A stretch of DNA of 64,000 bases from Norana najaformis (GCA_964023275.1 OZ029918.1:13834355-13898354); one strand, 5' to 3'. Positions 12,601 through 22,532 are shown, numbered from the stretch's first letter. Translations and numbers: made by a program. The notes: generated by a model not told the origin, from the letters alone.

Positions 12601-15049
12601 CTGAAAATCGTTTTGCCATCAATGTAACAATAGACACTGCATTAAGTGATGTTTAGGGGTCGTCCATAAAGGAGATCTGCAAAAATGACCTACTTATGTG
12701 CTGCAGTATGGAGTACTTTGATACTGCTGCAACCTGCAAAGGTACTCTAACTAGATCCAATGCTATACAGCCTGTCCGCTGTCTGACTGAAGTTACTGCA
12801 GAAGGCTCAGTTTGTCCTGAAATAACTGTATGTACCAAATTTAGATGTGGACATCTTCACTGGCATAACCCTGTGCATTTAGGCAACTGCTATGCACCTT
12901 CACTTCTCAGGCTCGGTGCTACCTGAACATTTGAAGCGATGTAGGTGAGCTTTCCAACTGATTCCTCCTTAATTCCTGCCACCTGTTTGTGGTCCAGCAT
13001 TGGAGGAGCTTACACCGATGCATCGTACTGTTGTCTTTTTTTGCTTTGTTGATGTCTTGATTATTTTATTAAAGTGCATTCATTGTCTTTGCATGAAATT
13101 GTTCTTGGTTTCATCATCCAGTTATTTTGGTTGTTGCATTACGTGCTGTCTTGTCATTGTTTTGCAGTTGCCACACTGTCTGGAAACCAGCAACAATTAT
13201 TGGAAATCATGGATTTGTATAAGACTAAGAAATGTTCGATGGCAGAGGTGGAAGCATTGTTTCGACAGTGGAAGCTCCAGTATCAAGATGCTTCATCTAA
13301 CAAATCCTTCAAAGAGAAACAGGTAAATTCACTGGTCATTGGGTATGTCGTAAATTACCATCTGCTTGGCGGTGCATCGTGTGAAAGTGCATTGTGTGAA
13401 AGTGGCCATTTATATGACTTCCAGTCTACACTGTGGCAGGTAAACAGTGATAGATTCAAAAGAAAATATTGATTAAATTCTGTTGGTGTTCATGGCAAAA
13501 AACTATGGAAAATAGAATTGTAGGCCCACTTTCAGTCCAGTACAACCTGTTCAGGGAAACATTCCCAATTAGCCCCACTATGTGTATGTATATATCTTAG
13601 TATTTATTTAGCGCCTTTTTGAAACCTCTCAAAGGTACTGAGTACCTCCCAAAGGTAGAGTAGATGTAGAATTACTGTACAGAGCAGAAAGTAATTCCTT
13701 AGCAAGTTAACGCTTTATATATCCCGTTTTCACTTGTAGAAACAATGTTGTGGCCTGGCACTTTATATTCACTAATTTTTTAGTTTTAAATTCTGTGAAA
13801 AGTGCAGACTATTTCCCAGGAAATTAACATTTTAGACCCAGTGTAGACATCTGGAGTAAAAACATGGGTAAACTTTTAATGTAACTGATTAAATATGAGC
13901 AGTCATAGGGTAGAAATATCCTGATCCATTTGAGCAAAATAAACTGAAGGGACCAAATAAAATTTTGTTTGCATTCCGAAACAACATATCGTACACATAC
14001 TAACATAATTATGATAATAATAATACCAGTAATACAGATAGTCTTTTAAAAGTGGAATGTATCCTTTGATATTAGATAAAAATTGGAACCAGTAAGTAGA
14101 TAGCAGGAAATACGAATAATAAGCAACGATCTAACAATCCTAAATAAATGAAGTTATTTATTTTAGGAAAAGCTGCGCAAAATGAAAGAAGATGTTGCTA
14201 GAGCTAAGACGCAGAATGACCTGCCCCAGACTCAAAAGCTGGTAAGCTTTGCTTGGTTAATCAGACCAGTCTAGTAAAGTACTCTAATTGTTTAATTCAT
14301 TTTTACTGTGTTAAGCAATTTACCTGTATCAACTGGCACTGTAGTCAACAGTTGGCCTAAAGAACAAAATTTCCTTATGGGCTACATGTTCATCTTCATC
14401 TTCTTCTTTAAGTCAATGGACTCACTGCCCATTGGTGTCCACTGCACATTTAATCGCTTCTCTGCTTTGTCCTGTGGAAATAATTGTCAACAAAGTAATC
14501 TTATTATGAGAGGACAAAGATCACTGCATTAACAGGTAAAGAAGGTGATTAACGTATCAAAGCTATGACAGTTTAAGAAGGTTCTTGTTGACCCAATGGA
14601 CTCCTGATCCAGGCATCGTACTGGTTGCAGTTTCATGATTTCCATGTGCCATGGATTTCTGTTACGTGTAATGTAGTGTCCATGGATAACGTGTCAAAAG
14701 ATTACAAATTATTGTTATTACTTATTTTACCTAAGGTAAGTGTAATCTATCAGGAGAGAAAAACTGGAAGAGCTATTATTATTTTTTACCCGAGGTAGGT
14801 ATATTATTAGTATTAGTAGTAGTATTAGTATTATTAGTATTAGTATTATTATCCCTCAGAAATAGAAAATTGTGCTAGAGCTGTTAAAGGATATCTATTC
14901 TTCTTCTTCTTCTTATTATTATTATGTTCTACAAATTATAATTATAGTAAGTAATGCAATTCTTTAAATAATCCATAATATATAATCTGTTTTGCTAGGG
15001 GCGAGGTGATGGGGCACCACCATCTCTTCCGCCAAGAGAAGGAAGGTAG
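3122..15049 (+). CDS. PIK3AP1: BCAP/BANK/Dof-type signalling adaptor (TIR-DBB-ankyrin), 11 exons, 581 aa
   Basis: Homologue of the cytoplasmic adaptor family BCAP (PIK3AP1), BANK1 and insect Dof, which link receptor tyrosine kinases or Toll-like receptors to downstream signalling. I joined exons 3122-3625, 4281-4440, 6541-6819, 8065-8267, 8743-8812, 11236-11310, 11799-11897, 12302-12391, 13168-13322, 14167-14241 and 14999-15049. All introns are GT..AG, the phases agree, and the sum is exactly 582 codons including TAG. Order of parts: TIR domain about 1-138, DBB/TIG-like domain about 150-255, ankyrin-like segment about 312-375 (LPTLLHFAAKFGLQELT resembles the BCAP motif LPTLLHFAAKYGL), a tyrosine-rich part 385-442, a coiled coil 489-565, and a proline-rich end PPSLPPR. 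The ATG at 3137 follows an in-frame TGA at 3128, so the N-terminus is secure. The protein is shorter than human BCAP (about 800 aa) and has no YxxM motif. Introns hold SINE and LINE debris. ATTAAA at 15631 is a weak polyadenylation candidate. Confidence 0.9.
4281..4440 (+). CDS. PIK3AP1: Adaptor exon 2: first half of DBB/TIG domain
   Basis: Acceptor CGATTTTAG at 4272-4280; the donor GTCATT at 4441 is weak at positions +3 to +6. It encodes DPTTITIFFDDPVAQ through YSYTFVAP, matching the BCAP stretch that begins with the TTVYVIV strand. Phase 0 in, phase 1 out. Confidence 0.85.
4733..4918. mobile_element. MITE-like element with CAGTGGC tips
   Basis: Begins CAGTGGCAAGCAATCCAGG and ends TAAATCCGCCACTG; contains GAGCTTTTCCAGAGGGGTGC, shared with 34659-34738. 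In the intron between adaptor exons 2 and 3. Confidence 0.5.
5335..5480. repeat. Pyrimidine-rich (TCTC/TGTC) tract
   Basis: Imperfect CTCTGTCTCT runs in the intron between adaptor exons 2 and 3. Confidence 0.8.
6541..6819 (+). CDS. PIK3AP1: Adaptor exon 3: rest of DBB/TIG domain and helical linker
   Basis: Acceptor CACACAG to 6540, donor GTAAGT at 6820. The frame reads HREGPANIRILVDGKPAGS and then helical sequence with LSQIYMHQLSKLC, corresponding to the NLLSNAANPVEFMCQAFKI region of BCAP. Phase 1 in, phase 1 out. Confidence 0.88.
8065..8267 (+). CDS. PIK3AP1: Adaptor exon 4: ankyrin-like region
   Basis: Acceptor TGTTTCAG to 8064, donor GTGAGT at 8268. LPTLLHFAAKFGLQELT is the most diagnostic stretch of the gene, nearly matching the ankyrin-like block of vertebrate BCAP and BANK1. 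Phase 1 in, phase 0 out. Confidence 0.92.
8743..8812 (+). CDS. PIK3AP1: Adaptor exon 5: tyrosine motif exon (YVQC, YVNV)
   Basis: Acceptor CTTCTTCAG to 8742, donor GTAAGT at 8813. It encodes EDLYVQCHGYVNVGG. Vertebrate BCAP has EDLYVEM-type YxxM sites in this position; here Tyr391 sits in YVNV, which fits the YxN consensus bound by Grb2-type SH2 domains. Confidence 0.85.
9065..9290 (-). mobile_element. tRNA-derived SINE, family 2, well preserved
   Basis: On the minus strand: GTGGTGAAGTGGTATGGTCG (A-box) and GTGGGTTCGAATCTGCC (B-box), then GACCTTGGACAAGTTGCTCA, ending in a (TCA)n tail at 9065-9082. It lies in the intron between adaptor exons 5 and 6. Confidence 0.7.
9380..9860 (-). mobile_element. 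RTE-type LINE fragment (3' part of reverse transcriptase ORF)
   Basis: The minus strand reads WNVTLYGSETWTIGKTEIGN, then ETFEKWIWRKPANISWEEHK and LVNTIQRRQ, the C-terminal region after the RT domain in RTE-like elements. Broken by frameshifts downstream. Sits in an adaptor intron. Confidence 0.65.
9861..11180. other. Intronic stretch, unclassified
   Basis: In the intron between adaptor exons 5 and 6. Higher GC than its surroundings between 10380 and 10980, with no frame or repeat I recognise; possibly an old insertion. Confidence 0.35.
11236..11310 (+). CDS. PIK3AP1: Adaptor exon 6: tyrosine motifs YLKA and YIVL
   Basis: Acceptor ATTGTTTAG to 11235, donor GTAAAA at 11311. Reads DGYLKAKNRLLELN and ADYIVLTPSG in phase with both neighbours (phase 1 in and out). 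The 2.4-kb intron before it contains a SINE and an RTE fragment. Confidence 0.82.
11799..11897 (+). CDS. PIK3AP1: Adaptor exon 7: acidic segment with EIYYMYTPP
   Basis: Acceptor TTTTTGATAG to 11798, donor GTTATC at 11898 (weak after +2). Acidic DDSDDE precedes a tyrosine cluster YYMY, then Ser/Ala-rich sequence. Low sequence constraint, but phases fit. Confidence 0.75.
12302..12391 (+). CDS. PIK3AP1: Adaptor exon 8: Ala/Ser/Pro-rich linker
   Basis: Acceptor TTTTTTCCAAAG to 12301, donor GTTTGG at 12392. Encodes a low-complexity linker (TATPSRRPSAKATAALPTS). Supported mainly by splice sites and phase (1 in, 1 out). Confidence 0.7.
12655..12910. mobile_element. MITE, same family, right end missing
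   Basis: Left tip AGGGGTCGTCCATAAAGGAG. The body shares TACTTTGATACTGCTG, GAAATAACTGTATGTACCAA and CATAACCCTGTGC with 58417-58813. It lies in the intron between adaptor exons 8 and 9. No right tip is visible. Confidence 0.6.
13168..13322 (+). CDS. PIK3AP1: Adaptor exon 9: C-terminal helical region
   Basis: Acceptor TTGTTTTGCAG to 13167, donor GTAAAT at 13323. QQQLLEIMDLYKTKKCSMAE and VEALFRQWKLQYQD match the BCAP stretch with LQEQVKLGIVNVDEAVLHF and KEWQLNQKKR. Confidence 0.88.
14167..14241 (+). CDS. PIK3AP1: Adaptor exon 10: coiled-coil segment
   Basis: Acceptor TTATTTTAG to 14166, donor GTAAGC at 14242. Encodes EKLRKMKEDVARAKTQND, the equivalent of ENLKRLRDSITRRQ in BCAP. Exactly 25 codons, phase 0 on both sides. 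Confidence 0.85.
14999..15049 (+). CDS. PIK3AP1: Adaptor exon 11: proline-rich C-terminus and stop
   Basis: Acceptor TTTTGCTAG to 14998. Seventeen codons, GRGDGAPPSLPPREGR then TAG. Vertebrate BCAP also ends in a proline/arginine tail (VPPRGR), which supports this as the true last exon. Confidence 0.82.
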   Translation, partial: GRGDGAPPSLPPREGR

Positions 15050-15829
15050 CTTCTTCTCCTAAGGAAGTAGGAGCCACAGACTGGAAATTTGTCAGAAATA
15101 ACAAAATATACTACTGGGATGATTTGCTGAAGATAAGACATTGTATCTACCAAGTTACTTGAATCATATGATCAAAAGCTGGGCACCAGATCAAAGTCCA
15201 TCAGTTTAAGTTTCTATACTCTGATAAAAGTGGATATGCTTTGTCTAACTGCATTAATTTGTTAACCCAGTTTGTGAGATTTCATTATTTTTGACTGATT
15301 ATATCCGAATTATGATTTCTTACTAGCAGCAATATAATGTTTCTTGTCATTTGATCAGTGGACAAATCATGTATGATAATTGGACATTTGTGTGTATTGG
15401 GTCATGTGGTACAATGTTAAAACATCATAAACTGGTGTAACTAGGACGCTTTTGATGTTGTATGTCTGGTAAACCTGTAAGGCTTAATAGCAGACCGTTT
15501 GTATTGTTTCATGGTAATCAGACGTGCTTGGCTGCACGCCACAATTAACGTTGATAATGCCATACAATGGCTACATGATTTTAGATAATATCTATAGATT
15601 ACAGCATATTATGCTATAATATATAAAAGTATTAAATTATATATAGTTTGATTCATAGTTAAATAGAAAGACTGACAGTTTGGTCAGGTGCTCCAAAAGA
15701 CCAATAACTGGAGTAGAAATGTCTGTACTATCTTTGGTATTATTTACGTTCAGAAATGCTTTAGAGGAGATTTTAAAGTAGACAGGATTCAGTCACTTTC
15801 ATGCCTCAGCAATTAGTTCCGCACTTGGC

Positions 15830-15925
15830 ACGTAGGTCCGCGTTTAGTTAGACGCTTGGCTGAGCACAAAGCTCGGCGCTTAGTTCATTGCTTTGCATTT
15901 AGTTTAGTGCTTCACTTTAAATTAA
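15830..15925. repeat. Degenerate GCTTAGTT-type tandem array, left block
   Basis: Repeating motif near GCGCTTAGTTCAGTGCTT, heavily mutated (TCGGCGCTTAGTTCATTGCT and so on). A second block lies at 16725-16930. Confidence 0.45.
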
Positions 15926-15939
15926 GCGCTTTGTAAACG

Positions 15940-16265
15940 CATACCGTATAAAACTTATAAACGCCCTGGCGAATATTTGTGCTAATCGTTTTTACCTTCG
16001 GCGGCATTTGGAGACCGGCATTTGAAATGGGCCAGCATTTGTTTGCACAAATCTTTCTGAACCCCTTCCTGGTGAAATACCGTATTCGTGTTTCTTTTTA
16101 TCGCGAATGCCCCACCGCTAAAATACGGTTGCACTTGTTGCGTCAGCTGCGTCTGCCCTGGTTGTGTTGCGTAATCATACACACTCGGGTACCCAATATC
16201 CTTAACATACCGGCAGCAAAACGAGACCCAGAAGTTTAGTAGATACCAACGTTTAAGATAGGCTG
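15940..16265. repeat. Unclassified repeat with ATACCGTAT ends
   Basis: CATACCGTATAAAACTTATA near the left and AATACCGTATTCGTGTTTC in the middle, with GGCGGCATTTGGAGACCGGC. Looks like a non-autonomous DNA element; ends not settled. An open frame of about 130 codons on the minus strand shows no recognisable domain. Confidence 0.3.
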
Positions 16266-16269
16266 GCAT

Positions 16270-16690
16270 TTCTTTGCAAAACTGTTTTACGCGGATGGTT
16301 ATTGACGACTGGCGTTTAATTAAACTCTTGCCAGAATTAGAACAATTATCTGACCCATCATACGGGCTGACAAACACTTCACCCCTTGCAATCTCTGCAC
16401 AGGTCTTTCACTCAAAACTGAGAATACTTCTCTTCTACAAATGTTATCCAGATTCTTCGTCCTCTTTCCCTTATCTCACTTTCCAGTTCAGTTCCAAACA
16501 CCATCCGCCATAGACGTCTGAATGTCTGCCGGGACAGGTACATCTGCCTGACTCTTGGATCTTGACCTGGAACCGAACCCTTCTTGCCTATCGATTTGTT
16601 TTGATTGAGAGCGTTTGATAATCTTGCGTCCCGCAACTTGGCTTTCGTTGGGTGCTGTTGAAATCTCAGCTTATGATTTATTGGGACCCG
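16270..16690 (+). mobile_element. LINE tail (family LT): ORF end and 3' UTR
   Basis: LPELEQLSDPS and PLAISAQVFHSKLRILLF resemble the terminal residues of a LINE ORF2; then the family 3' UTR (CTTGACCTGGAACCGAACCC, CTATCGATTTGTTTTGATTG, ACTTGGCTTTCGTTGGGTGC). Confidence 0.6.
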
Positions 16691-16724
16691 GCACTTAAAA
16701 GAAGTTTTACGGTAGTTACACGTT

Positions 16725-16930
16725 TTGCATGGTGCTTAGGTTAGTGCGAAGACAAACCGCTTATTTCAGTATTTGTCAATATTTAGCTCAGCGATTACTT
16801 AAGCACTTCACTCGGTTTTTAGGTTAGTGCTTATTTATTAAGTTAAGCGCATAGCTAAGCTCTTTGGTAACTCAGGAGCAAATTCCTTTGCTCAGTTCGT
16901 AGAATAGCATTTTGATCGGCACTTAGCTCC
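16725..16930. repeat. Degenerate GCTTAGTT-type tandem array, right block
   Basis: GGTGCTTAGGTTAGTGCGAA, TTAGCTCAGCGATTACTTAA, AAGTTAAGCGCATAGCTAAG: same motif as 15830-15925, separated from it by a MITE-like stretch and a LINE tail. Confidence 0.45.
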
Positions 16931-17389
16931 ACTGTAAAATTTTGATCAGAGGCGTCAGAATTGAGAGATACAAACTAGTAGTGTGTCGTTTTAACTGATA
17001 CCGGACCTCAGTACCGTATTCAGAAAACCGAAAATACCGAAAACCAAAGATAAACACCGACAAAACTGAAAGTCGGTGTACTGAGAATGCAAGTACCATA
17101 TGTTAGTTTCCCTCACGGGTATTATATTTCCTTAACTGAATATACATTTAAAACGTTTGAAAGTGTTTTTCTTGGTCTCTTGTGTCCCGTCATTGAAAAA
17201 TAGTAATTAATTAGGATAGTGTAGTAGTGTAGGCCCAAGTGACGTAGGCTTACTACTTAGCGGATTGCGACGTCGTGCGCTGCACTTGAGCCTGAAGACA
17301 GCAATCCATTCCAATGATGGCCTACGAAACAATCAAAATGTGGCCCAGGTCGCAATAGGTCATGTTTGGGAATTGCAGCTACATGCAAG

Positions 17390-17535
17390 GTCGGATCCAG
17401 AATTTTAGTACGGAGGGGCCACATGGCGAATGCGAAGCGCGAGCTTATACAAGGTCTGGGGTCCTGCCCCCCAGTGGGGGCCCGGAAGCAGAACCTCTGG
17501 TGGGGTCAAAAGGTCAAGCAACTCTGAAGGTGAGA
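17390..17535. repeat. CGGATCCAG-type repeat, GC-rich
   Basis: GGTCGGATCCAGAATTTTAG, then TCTGGGGTCCTGCCCCCCAG and GGGGGCCCGGAAGC. Resembles the ends of CAGTGGCGGATCCAG MITEs; no partner tip. Confidence 0.35.
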
Positions 17536-17539
17536 TTTT

Positions 17540-18070
17540 TACAAAATACATTTTGGGCTATTTTCCTTGCATTATTTTTAGCTTTTTACATTGTAGTCTA
17601 GCCCATGTTTTGCAGCAGGATTATAATGCACAACCTAATTAAAGCTGTCGGCGGGTTATACTCTACTACAGTACTGACGCTATTTAGCCTAGATGACCTG
17701 CCCGGCGAAATCCAGGGTGGAAACGAAAACCCCGTAACTAAACCGAATTTTTAAACTCTAAACTAACAAAATTGTTTACTAATATCTGTACTGACATACA
17801 AGCGCGTGAACTACTTTTATTGTGTCCTATTAACACAGTTGTTCTTGTAGGCTAACTTTAGAAATGAGTTTAAATGATAGCTCCGGTTGCAGTGTGATTT
17901 TAGCAGCTAATTATATTTTGCACTTCATTATTTTTGTCATCTAGAAAGCATAGGCCTATCTACTTCACCCCTCACACGAGTCTCATGAAATAGGCCTACA
18001 GTGACAAAGCATCATGCACTACTGCAGTGCCAGCACCTGCGTTTTACAGACTTCTAACTGAAAAACCATT
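17540..18070. other. No gene seen
   Basis: Low-information sequence with several AGGCCTA words, which recur through 17-26 kb and at 40.5 kb. Confidence 0.4.
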
Positions 18071-18074
18071 CAAG

Positions 18075-18480
18075 ACCATGCTTCACTCCTCTGGAATAGG
18101 TCTAAACTCCCGCCAGAATTACGACAATTATCTTCTAATCCTAGGAACTCACCAGCACTTCACCCCTTGAAATCTCTAGACAGGTCTTTTATTCAAAACG
18201 GAAAACGATCATCATTCACATATCCTAGCTTGATTCCTCCTCTTCCTCTTATCTGTCTTGTTGCTATAATTCTAAACACCGTTCACGGAGCCGTCTGACT
18301 GTCTGCCTGCTCTTGACCTGGAACCGAACCGAACCACACCCACCTGTCTTGCTGCCTGCCTTGTATCTCACCTTGTACCGAATGTGACCTTACCTTCCTA
18401 TCAATTTTGTTTTGTCTGAACGCCTGCGGATGAGCTGGTTCCCGTATCTTAGCTTAGTGCGGACTGATTCTAGTTATTGA
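18075..18480 (+). mobile_element. LINE tail (family LT)
   Basis: CACCAGCACTTCACCCCTTG through CTTGACCTGGAACCGAACC and TATCAATTTTGTTTTGTCTG parallels 16270-16690, with a duplicated central part. Confidence 0.55.
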
Positions 18481-18714
18481 GAAGACAAGAGGTCGTCAAA
18501 ATCGAGAAAGGACACGCCCACAAAACCTCGCGTGAATTTAGACGGGTTGTGTCCTACAGACCACGAAAAAAGGCCACACCCAAACCGTGATCAGACACAG
18601 GAGAAATTAAAACAGATAGACGCAGAGAATAACTGATACGTCAGTGTGCGATTCGGGTTACCCTGGAGGATTAAAAGGAGTCGACGCGGTTGATAACGAC
18701 TCCATATTATATGC

Positions 18715-19461
18715 TTGTCACTCCACACATCTCGGAGAACAGAAAAGTGCGAGGTCGATCCCCTCGTGCTGACGAAGGTATGTGTACACCTGGCGAAGGT
18801 AATAAACAGAGACGATGACCTTCACTGCCAAGAGTTCCATAGAGACGCTATTGTGTCTTCAGAAGCAGAATTTATTAACTGTGTTGGTCAAGATTCCCGA
18901 TACCAGCACTTACTCGTGAGTTGTGGTGCATGACAAATATACGTGTGAGGCTGGAATTCTACTCAGGGAAGTGGAAACAGAGAAGTATGATAGTAGGAAG
19001 ATGCGCAGCCCAATATCTACGTGCCTAGGGCGGAAAGACGCAGAGACTTGTCATAAGACTTCCCTGTCCCAGGATATAGGAGAACGACTAACGTATCAGA
19101 ATTGGCGGTAGTTCCAGTTACAAGATGTAGAAAAGTGGTGAAGAGAAAGCCCGCAGTAAAGATGACACACAATAAGGGAACGACTATTACCGGTAAAGGT
19201 ACGAACCCCGTTCTGGGAAAAGTTATCCATCCGGCGACGGCTGCAGGGGCAGAATTTGATCCCGAGACCGAGCTTTACAATATTGCCTCCTTTACGGAAG
19301 CGGCCAATCCTGAAACTTCTTTGGAGAGAACGGTCAGTATGCGCAGAGATGGTACGGAACAGCCATTTTATGTCGTGTTTAGAAGGGGCAGTGATTTGGG
19401 TGGATCCGAGAGTAAAAATGGGTTGGAGTCAGTAACTGAAAAATTTTCCAACCTTTATTAA
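18715..19461 (+). other. Block of unrecognised plus-strand ORFs
   Basis: Three overlapping reading frames, the longest 19102-19461 (119 codons). It contains KGTTITGKGTNPVLGKVIHP and FDPETELYNIASFTEA, which look like protein sequence rather than noise, but I recognise no family. GC content and codon use differ from the flanking AT-rich DNA. It may be a relic of a mobile or virus-like element; I assign no function. Confidence 0.3.
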
Positions 19462-19852
19462 ACTATGCAAAGGTTCCATCTGGCAGTTTCTTCGCCTCAG
19501 TGACCCTTGCACTGTACTCTCGGGGTGTTAATTTAAATTCTTTCAAATGTATTCTTTGATACCATCTTAGTCATCAAAATCGGTGTAGTTTAAACGACTC
19601 AAAGGAGTTCTAGCTTTCGAGATGATTGAAGGTAACACAATTTAACCCAGAATTGCTATTTGAACACCAGACTGTTAAACGTATTCTCAACCATTTCAAA
19701 AAATACAGAAGAGTTTCTGCTAAGTCGTAAGGCATCTTGGGTTGGGCAAAACATGTGTCATTTAATCCCCAATTTTCTTTTTACTTGATACTATGGACGC
19801 CCCTTCTTCAAATTTCTTTTTCTCTACGTGTCTTTCTTCTTTCCACCATTCT

Positions 19853-20572
19853 TTATCTTCCCAATCTACTTATCTTTTCCTTCTGATATCTTAGCTGCAT
19901 CATCTCGTCTCTTCTATTTTTATCCTCTCTTCTTGCTCCAACTTCTTGCATAATCTCCATCTGCTTTCTACGCTCTTCTCGTTCTATCGCCATCTCTCTT
20001 ACTTGCCTCTCGTTCATTTTTAGTCTCTTGCTCGGCTTCTTACAACTTTCTAGCTCCAACTTCTGTTTTTATATCTCAATTTGTTGTTTGTGAACCTCTA
20101 ATTCCGCCTGTTTCGAATTCTGTGCGATTTCTAATTCAGTACGTCTCGTTTTCTCTGTGGGTTCTGCTTGTAGTCTCCGAGCTTCTAGTTGCTGTCTCTG
20201 GAATTGCAATTGAGCTTGCCTTGTTCTCTGCCGCTTTAAAATTTGTTCCATCCTTCTCAGTTCGTTATCAGCTCGTTCTTTCCTTTGTCTATCGGCTTGT
20301 TCTTGTTTTCTTTGTTCGCCTGCTTCGGCTTGTGCTGTCCGTCGTTGTTCAGCTTCCGCTCTTTCCTTCCTCTGCAGTTCCATCCGTTGCATTTGGATTT
20401 CCGTTTGTCGCCCCTGCATTTCCATCACTTGCAGCATTGCTTTCATATTTAGTGGAGTGGAAGAAAGTTCCTCTACCGACTCCCTCTCTGGCTTAGCTAC
20501 AGCACCAGCTTCTTTTGCTTCTTCTTTAAGCCACTCTTCTGCTAGTGTGTCTAACGAAGCTTCTCGGCTCAA
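19853..20572 (-). other. Coiled-coil ORF block, possible relic of an element
   Basis: Two minus-strand frames rich in Gln, Glu, Arg and Lys form one long predicted coiled coil (for example ARRLQAEPTEKTRRTELEIA). Proteins like this occur as gag-like first ORFs of invertebrate LTR elements and also as ordinary coiled-coil proteins. No other element parts are recognisable, so I leave it open. If an element, it is broken. Confidence 0.3.
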
Positions 20573-20647
20573 CTCCTTTATCTGCTAGCCCCCCATTCAT
20601 TGTTTAAGCAAGGCCTGTTTAAACCGGTCTGTGCCTAGTTTCTTATT

Positions 20648-21310
20648 TCAGCCAGTTTTACTGCTGACAGTCGTTCCATCGTTCTTACTTAAATCAACGA
20701 CAATTTGCAACGTAAGTACTGAATTCTCTACACCGTACGCAAACAACACTTTAGTGCAAAGGCTATTCAAGATATCAGAATATTCGTAAAATACAGTACG
20801 TGTATTTTCATCTATAGTCTTCCGTACGGATCTTCTCTTCTTCGATTGCTCCAAGTTGAAGTTGATTTCCAACGCGAAGGTCCTTCTTGTTGGCGACGAA
20901 ATTTTCCGATGACTCCAACCGAACCGACAACAACAAACCGAACTTGGATTCTGAAAAAGTTGGCCCGCACGGGCCACTGTAGTTGCTTGTCGAATTTCGA
21001 ACCTCAGCCCTTCGATCGCTCCGCTTGCGTCGTTGGCTGAAATCTCCAGCAGCATCGAATTCTTCTGCTGAATCTTTCTTCCACCACTGTGGAATTCTTC
21101 CGTTGAATCTTTGTTTACCTTGCAGCGTCGGATGGCTTCCGTGAAGCTTGGTCCACCAGTCTCTTCGTGACTATGGGAAATCAATAACCCGATCACGCAT
21201 GGAAATTTCCTATGCAAACGCGTCCTCAAAACTTGCTGACTAAGCAACGTAATATTACTTTCACAGTAGCCATTTAATTTTAGTTTAGAGTTTCTGTAAG
21301 TTTCTGTCAA
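20648..21310 (-). other. Unrecognised 220-codon ORF
   Basis: Minus-strand open frame directly upstream of the coiled-coil block and in the same direction. TVFYEYSDILNSLCTKVLFA and SVLTLQIVVDLSKNDGTTVS look protein-like. No motif I can name, no splice sites checked, and function unknown. Confidence 0.3.
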
Positions 21311-21395
21311 ACCTCGTCAAAACCGGCTTGGGGCAACTGAATGGCGTGTCCAAACAACTCAAATGGGGTTGGCCGTAGTCCCCAAGATCTGGCCT
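21293..21395. repeat. Family E fragment
   Basis: CTGTCAAACCTCGTCAAAAC then TTGGGGCAACTGAATGGCGT and AAATGGGGTTGGC, running directly into the GGAT repeat. Confidence 0.4.
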
Positions 21396-21461
21396 TGGAT
21401 GGATGGATGGATGGATGGATGGATGGATGGATGGATGGATGGATGGATGGATGGATGGATA
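21394..21461. repeat. (GGAT)n microsatellite
   Basis: Uninterrupted GGAT/ATGG units for almost 70 bases. Confidence 0.95.
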
Positions 21462-21589
21462 CAGAGAAGGGTGGAGTGTTAGTGAAGCTCTCGTATTTTC
21501 TTTGGTTTAGTGCGTACACATGATGATCGTAGCCACTTCGGAGATTTGAATCTCTGACTAGCACGGTCCGTATACGGGGGCTTAAATAA

Positions 21590-22490
21590 ACTGATCAGTT
21601 CACTGAAAAATGAGCAGTAGGAAAGAAGCCAGATGGTCGCTATAGAATCGTGTACATTTACTTTTACCCCAATAATAAGAAAAAGAATGTATATGCACAC
21701 GTACAGTTACCTGGGTATATTATACATGTATGCCCGTGTGGGTGTGTCTGCTTGAGTGCGTGCGTGCGTGCGTGGCTATGTATGTGTATATACATATATC
21801 ACATTTCGACGAAACACTCATGCATGCGCCATGCGCGTACTACATACGTCTACGGTAAATGAAGCTACGTATCTGGGCCTCTTCTGAAGCATACGGAAAT
21901 ATTTGTAGTTCCGAATAGGTCGTTCCAAAAAAAGTATCAGAAGAATTATGACGATGAGCTTCGGCGGTTGGGAACGTGTTTATATGAAATGTAAACATAT
22001 TTAAGCCAGCCCTTGTGAAATCCTCTACTGACTTGACATCAGAAAGGTTCATGTTCTCTTCTGAAAGAGGAAAACCTCTTCAATAAAACAATCAGAAGAC
22101 TCCACTAAATTTACAAAGGTTATTATCTTCTGATCCGGTAGATTCCAACGTAACGTATATCGTGAGCCGAAGATGAGGCGGCTCGCGCTCAAGCACCTGC
22201 GGTTGTGGCGCGCAAAATAGGCCTAGCCGGGCCTGTGTTGCAGCGGACCTCGTCTTGTTGGCAGGTTGCCAGACAGCAACTGCATGGGACGATAGAGGCG
22301 AAGGGGAGGGGTTTTCTAGGGTATAGGCTGTCGATGCTCCGATTGTTGGCGTCTGCCTATTACGGCCTATACCCTTAGGCCGACAGACGGCTTCTCTGGA
22401 TTATGCTAGTGTGTTGGCCTACGGGCTGCCGAACCTCGCCCTCTCCCAGGGTCGCCAAACTTAGTATGTATACAACCTGTACATATGTAG
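21590..22490. other. No gene seen
   Basis: ACATAT/GTGCGTGC simple sequence followed by a GC-richer stretch at 22150-22450 without a usable frame. Confidence 0.4.
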
Positions 22491-22495
22491 CACAC

Positions 22496-22497
22496 AA

Positions 22498-22531
<34 letters not shown>
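22496..22531. repeat. (CA)n microsatellite
   Basis: Fifteen or more CA dinucleotides. Confidence 0.9.

Positions 22532-22532
<1 letters not shown>

Noticed and set aside
16274-16513. 79-codon ORF as a host gene
   Set aside because: It is the end of a LINE ORF followed by the LINE 3' UTR.
20122-20496. 124-codon plus-strand ORF rich in Leu, Val and Phe
   Set aside because: Mirror of the Gln/Glu-rich coiled-coil frame on the other strand.
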